NCBI RefSeq assembly: GCF_918797505.1
Contig: NC_092796.1
Location: forward strand, 29,584,098 to 29,648,097
Source of the DNA: Bemisia tabaci
Taxonomy: Eukaryota; Arthropoda; Insecta; Hemiptera; Aleyrodidae
Direction of reading: 5' to 3'
Length of the DNA: 64,000 bases
In this document: one piece after another, positions 59,353 through 64,000 of the stretch
How positions within the stretch are numbered: the first letter of the stretch is position 1
Layout: each line of letters starts with the position of its first letter
Notes under the pieces: model-generated
What the model was told of the DNA's origin: nothing
What the model saw: the letters and a program-made list of their open reading frames with translations, nothing else
The model's database searches: none
Program-made: the position numbers and the translations under genes

Positions 59353-61063
59353 GTAAACCGGTTGAAATAAAGAAGGATAATTTGACGAAATAGGCCGAGC
59401 TTCAATCTCATTTTCTGAGTTTTGAACTTTACATTAATTTTTTTATTGTCTCCATACTTTTCTCAACTTCCTTTGCGAAGTTTCGTATTCAAGTTTAATA
59501 ATTCTCCGAGCGTTAAAATACGAATGATTGATAGAGTGAATGAATTTCATGCGACTCTTTTTATAATCAGCTTTAGTCTCTGAAACTTAGTTAATTTTAC
59601 CCTTTGATAAGGTGCCGGGTGTTTATATAAAAAAAGAGAGGGAAGGAAAGAAGCTAGGGGAGCAGAGAAAGAGAAAAAATAAATAATAGAAACGCTTAAA
59701 CGGTTACGGAAACTGCTCGAAAAGATTTATTTCAACACGACACTTTCCGAAAGCTGTGTCTGTTTGACCGAAGAATATTTATTTGATAGCTTTTTTATGT
59801 AAACAGTATCTTTATTCGTGTCTTTGTGGCATGAAGACACAAACTCACGCTTTTTTTGTTCAAAGAAAAAGTAATGGAACCGCACTGCCACCGTTGCAAA
59901 GTGCGCTCCACACGAACAGCACCGAAAAGTTCAATGGGGTGGAAAATGAGAGAAAGCTAAATGAATTTGCCCACCATGAAAAAAAGATGAACGGAGTTGA
60001 GAAAGTCACAGTCGGGTCGCAAAAGACCTCCAGGTTTCAGCATTTTACTCCGATTGTTTTCCCAAACAACGCGCCTTCAATCCCGAATGACGTGACTTGC
60101 ACTACAAACGAGGAGCCTGGAACATACTGCAGCAAGAAAAGTTAACCACCTTAACTTGCTACTCTTTTAAATAATATCCTTTGCTTTCTCTAAGTCTCGC
60201 GGGCTGTTGTTTTTATTTTATTTTTACATTTAATTTAATTAAATAATCAGAGAGCCTTCGTTAACGAAGCCGGTAAAATATTTAATTCTCTCCGACTTGT
60301 TGGGTCCATAATTACTTTATATCACAGGTCACAGTGAGTTAATCAGAAGTTTTCCATATTATCTCGACCAACAATAGTTAATTTCTACTTGCACTGCGAC
60401 TTACGTCAAGCCCCTTTTATGTGCAACATTTTATCTATCTATCACATCCCTCAACCAACACAGTAAATACAAAGTGAAGAGAATGTTTCGGTACTAATCG
60501 TTGAACAAGCACATTCTAAGCTTGAATTTTTCAAAAACGTATGTCACAGCGTTACATGTGCTTAAATACACATCCCAGGTGAAACTACCAGACCACGGAT
60601 CTCGTCTGCTGTGATTAAAAATTTCCGCTCACGTTTACTTTTCTTGAAGAAGACCAGATCAATATCATTCCTTGAAATTTTCAGAGAGTATGCTCTGCAC
60701 GAAGAAGAAAAATCACGGAAGTTTTAAAGAACTGACGTTGAGTGGTTTTTCATTTAAAAAATAAAATATGACAGGAAGACCACACCGCGACCGTCGCAAA
60801 CCGAGGTGGTGGTTTTACCGTCGACATTCAGTACCCCCCTATTCTTTGGTTTAAAAATCCCCTGGGTTCATCGGGATCCTATGGCAAGTTTTTTTTTTTT
60901 TTTATCCTAGGTAAAGATTTTCTAGGTGGTATGTCAACGTAGCTATTGTTTTTTGTGGTGAACAATTATTTTATGCATCTAAGCTTGGCTGTGATTGGAT
61001 TTTCAATTTTTCACAAATTTCAATCGTTGATTTCTAATGCCTATTGCGTTTCTATCTCACCAG

Positions 61064-61271
61064 ATTATGGTATTCATAGTGGGGAACAAATTGCAAACCT
61101 GCCTTGCGCCTTCACGTTCAACGGCACAATGCAACGCTCTGGAGTTCTGTACAGTCCAAATTTTCCTGGATACTACCCGCGCGATACTGAATGTCATTAT
61201 TTCTTCCAGGGAATAAATGATGATACCATCCATATTAAATTTCATCATTTTGACGTAGAAGGCGTCCCTCC
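61064..61271 (+). CDS. CUB3 exon a
   Basis: The acceptor is ctatctcaccag|AT and the donor CCTCC|gtaagt. It begins in phase 1 and ends in phase 2. It reads YGIHSGEQIANLPCAFTFNG, then SGVLYSPNFPGYYPRDTECH, then YFFQG and IHIKFHHFDVEGVPP. Cysteines one and two are in PCAF and ECHY, and SPNFPGYYP is the CUB strand motif. NGT is a possible N-glycosylation site. A hydrophobic run upstream in the same frame (from an ATG at 60946) is intronic, since the acceptor and phase fit the preceding CUB2 exon. Confidence 0.93.
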
Positions 61272-63644
61272 GTAAGTATCCCTTTACTGGTAACCTGTAG
61301 TTTTTGTATTTCTTCCAAGGTTTTTCCGCCTTCCTCTGGTCCTTGTAATTTTCTAATTTTCCTAATCATCCATACTGAAACTCTTAACTTGTAATTTTGT
61401 TAATTGTAAGAACAGGCAACAACCAAACGAGGAACTTCAAATATTAATATCGATTACCAAAGTGCCAAACCTCGTATCTCCACCGCAGTATTTCCAAATG
61501 TCCGCTCCAATTTTACTTTTTTCCAAGAAAAACAAACCAACTCTCCAGGTTGACATTTATGCAGAATATTCTCTAAATAGAGACGAAAAATTAAGGAAGT
61601 TCTCAAAAAAATATGGTGACTGGTTTCCCAATGAAAAATTAATGTATGGCAGGAAGTCTATAACATCGCAATCGGACATACGCGGATTCGCACTGTATAG
61701 TCATCGATATTTTTTAAGGGGTAAAAAAAATGTACCACCTCAATTTTTTTCCATCATTTTTAACATTTCCGAATTTTTACCAATTCGATGATAAATCATA
61801 GGATCTGGCTTAGCTCACCCTGCCTATTTTCTCACCCTATTTGCTTCAACTGCAGCCCTTCATATTCACAAAATACGTCCATGGCATGCATGTATGCATG
61901 GGTATTTTATGAACAGCATTCTCGTTAACAATAAAGGTTTGGAAACTTTTATTCGCCCAAAAAGCCGATCAGATCATCGAATGGCGAGGTTTATTTATTA
62001 ATAAACACCGCTTTACTTTTTGACCGAGCGAGCAACAAAAATGAAGATCCAACGGATTTAAACGAATCGGTCTTTATTCCGCAGCCTACGTTTGTAACCT
62101 GCATAATTTAACGGGTTTGCATTTCCAATACCTCGGACCCCGAAATTCTGAATTTGATTTAAAACATTCGACATTATCAGAGAGCGCTCGAAACTCCATG
62201 TTCCCTCTTTCATGTGAAATATTTGGAAAAACACATAGTTGCCAGTTGTGTGCCAGATTGTTCTCAATTTTGCAGTTATTTTAATTCTTTGCAAAATTTG
62301 GATTGAAAGTCAGAGAAATATTCAACTTTGGCAAGCACAAAATCTTTGATTAGTGACGATCGATTTGAGAACCCAATTAATTCTCCTTAAATTTTTTATT
62401 AGTTTTTCATTAATCGATGGAAACTTGCTATTATACATACATAAAATCCGCTTTTATGACGCTCTGCGACATCCAGCCGCCGAAGTCCCCTATCCTCCCA
62501 AAGCCCTTCAGGGAGTTAGCACTTTCCTCATTTCTTCTAAGGCCCCCTGTCGCCACCTTTTCACTAAACGTCCACTTCGTCTCCTCAGAGAAAGAACCCA
62601 ATCAATCCCTATTAAGTCCTGGTACCTCTTCAGTTTTAGGACCAAAATTTTTCCTTATCATGATTGTAATTTAGGGGTTAGGTGGAAAACGGCCAAGCAC
62701 GGGATACGATGCAATGATAAACAAGCCGTTAGTTATGTGTAAAATGCACGTGGGTCATACTATGGGTTCGTATGCGGTAACATTCGTTGATTTAAACCCT
62801 AAAGTATGAGTTTGTGCAAGAGATGTCATTGGGCATGATTGGAATTGAGAAACATTAGAAATATTGAAGGTCTAATTTGGTCATTTTTCTGCATTTTTAA
62901 AACACTTGTGACTGATTTCCTCCTTCGAGTAATTGACTTTTTAGACAGAAAATGTACTTAACAATGTTATAAGGTTCAAAAACAAAACACTGAATAAAAT
63001 ATAAGTTTAGTGTAGCAAAAAATACAAAAATGAGCTTTTTTTTAAAAAAATGGACATTTTGGACACATGCCATACACTACATGTAGTTTTAAAAAATGTA
63101 TTCGCCGGAAAAATGACCTAATCCGAACTTGGCCGTTTCCTAACTCCTTAATTTTTTTCCTCGAAAATATGAGTTGCTCATTAGGACATATTCTTACTTT
63201 TCTATCTACCAGCCTCTTTTTTCCCTCCCCTGACGGCGTTGACCTCTCGGTGCCTTTGAAACTTCTTTGAGCATTTTTGGCTGATTCCGATCAGGAAATG
63301 CACTGATGACGCCATTGGAGCACCGAGCACCCCTCGCTGACATCACACTGAAAAAAATGGTATGCTGTTTTAGCACCTAGAATGTAAAAAAAAGTGTCTG
63401 GTGATCCTAGGACGCTACCCTGATTGCCCACGCAGTTGAATTTGCATTCATAGGATGTAAAGTAAACTGCGAGGGTAGTAAAAGCAGCATCTTGGGATCA
63501 CCAGACACATTTTTGGCATCCTATGTGCTAAAACAGCATATTGTTTTTTTCAGTGGCATCTAGAGATCTTTTGAATTTTTCTGTTTATGCCGATCTCTCC
63601 ATCAATTCATTTAATTAAGCCATTGAAATGTGTTTTGATTTCAG
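61272..63644 (+). other. Intron inside CUB3
   Basis: A 2.4-kb phase-2 intron from gtaagt to tttcag. It contains a 210-bp inverted-repeat element at 63346-63555, only 89 bp before the acceptor. The remainder (61272-63345) shows no supported feature. The open frames seen there lack domain signatures or splice logic. Confidence 0.75.
63346..63555. mobile_element. 210-bp inverted-repeat element, CACTGAAAAAAA ends
   Basis: CACTGAAAAAAATGGTATGC and gcatattgtttttttcagtg are the ends. Further in, tgtctggtgatcctagga pairs with gggatcaccagacac. No clear TA duplication is seen. It sits 89 bp upstream of the CUB3 exon b acceptor. Confidence 0.8.
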
Positions 63645-63889
63645 TTGCGAGGCGATATCAGCCAGTGATTACGTAGAATTTTCCAATTTCATGGCCCGAG
63701 ACCGCCGTTACGAGCGGTATTGCGGCCAGAAGGAGGCGTTCGAAATTAAATCAGATAGGAAATTTTTTAGAATAACCTTCAGATCCAACGATCGACTCGA
63801 CGGGACCGGGTTCAACGCTTCGTATCGTTTCGTCCGCAAAATGGAGCAATCTGTGTCTTCGCAACCTGTAGCTAAAGCCAATCATTCAG
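63645..63889 (+). CDS. CUB3 exon b
   Basis: The acceptor is ttgatttcag|T and the donor TTCAG|gtacgt. The first T completes CC|T (Pro), then CEAISASDYVEFSNFMARD with the third cysteine, RYCGQKEAFEIKSDRKFF with the fourth, and SNDRLDGTGFNASYRFV closing the domain. A Ser/Gln/Ala-rich linker follows (SVSSQPVAKANHSG). NAS and NHS are possible N-glycosylation sites. It ends in phase 1, so at least one more exon lies beyond the window. The family expectation is a further CUB domain and a membrane segment. Confidence 0.94.
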
Positions 63890-64000
63890 GTACGTGCGAT
63901 ATTTCACCCTTATTGTTTATTTTTTCGTGAAGAATATAACCGAATCGAGATTGCGTGAAATATTGAGTTCCTAAATTTGATTTTATGCTTCGGATGTCTC

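Larger units (their letters stand above)
58918..61063 (+). other. Intron between CUB2 and CUB3
   Basis: A 2.1-kb phase-1 intron. It holds a 174-bp TA-flanked inverted-repeat element at 59078, the possible microexon at 59326, a (GA)-rich stretch near 59630-59690 and a 120-codon open frame at 59783-60145. That frame (ALPPLQSALHTNSTEKFNGV and so on) has no acceptor in the phase left by either neighbouring exon, so I do not call it coding. Confidence 0.6.
14288..63889 (+). other. Multi-CUB gene, suppressor-of-lurcher-1-like (partial, spans window)
   Basis: Seven firm exons and one linker exon, all on the + strand with phase-compatible GT-AG junctions, join into a protein with three CUB domains. 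Each domain shows the four-cysteine CUB pattern (GTDC/KC/SC/LC; TNC/YC/EC/HC; PC/EC/PC/YC). Known of the family: SOL-1 of C. elegans is a multi-CUB transmembrane accessory subunit of the GLR-1 glutamate receptor, and arthropods carry homologues. Phrases such as YVEFSNF and SNDRLDGTGFNASY are what I recall of those homologues, so the assignment is recognition plus domain order, not a search. The exon at 14288 needs one base from an earlier exon and the exon at 63645 ends with a donor, so both gene ends are missing. Cubilin-, Neto- or tolloid-type proteins are the main alternatives, but no EGF, LDLa or protease domain is seen. Confidence 0.8.

Noticed and set aside
59783..60145. 120-codon open frame with possible N-glycosylation sites between CUB2 and CUB3
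   Set aside because: No acceptor matches the phase left by the exon at 58733 or by the microexon, and CUB2 joins CUB3 well without it.

Overview
This is non-coding-rich genomic DNA from an animal, most likely an insect. Coding exons are short, 60 to 245 bp, with GT-AG splice sites and introns up to about 18 kb. The rest is AT-rich and packed with short inverted-repeat transposons. No operons, Shine-Dalgarno-led genes or dense ORFs occur. The repeat style suggests a hemipteran such as a whitefly, but that is an impression, not a proof.

One gene can be supported. It lies on the + strand and runs from before 14288 to beyond 63889. Its exons encode three CUB domains in a row: CUB1 in exons at 14288, 27924 and 45693; CUB2 at 57984 and 58733; CUB3 at 61064 and 63645. 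A Thr/Pro-rich linker (47046, perhaps also 47725) joins CUB1 to CUB2. Each CUB keeps its four cysteines. The domain order and wording of the exons fit arthropod homologues of C. elegans SOL-1 (suppressor of lurcher protein 1), a multi-CUB auxiliary protein of ionotropic glutamate receptors. The signal peptide, the start codon, any further CUB domain and any membrane segment lie outside the recognised exons.

Region by region: 1-14287 is upstream non-coding DNA with many inverted-repeat elements, including a 3.0-kb foldback element at 7952-10966. Intron 1 (14445-27923) carries a minisatellite directly after the first exon and a three-level transposon nest at 22294-25822. Intron 2 (27984-45692) is 17.7 kb and full of palindromic repeats. 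The 45.7-47.8 kb stretch holds the end of CUB1 and the linker. The intron from 47127 to 57983 is again repeat-laden. The last 6 kb holds four compact CUB exons.

The mobile DNA falls into several families, recognised by comparing copies inside the window. They are an ATCGAT-rich family of about 160 bp, a CTGCCGTGC family of about 250 bp, a CACTGG family of about 230 bp, a GGACGTATTT family of about 122 bp, a TGGAGATG family of about 500 bp, and TA-flanked elements starting CACTGAAA, CACCGA or CACGGA. None shows a transposase or reverse transcriptase. Several insertions are datable relative to each other, because one element interrupts another or because an uninterrupted copy of the target exists elsewhere in the window.
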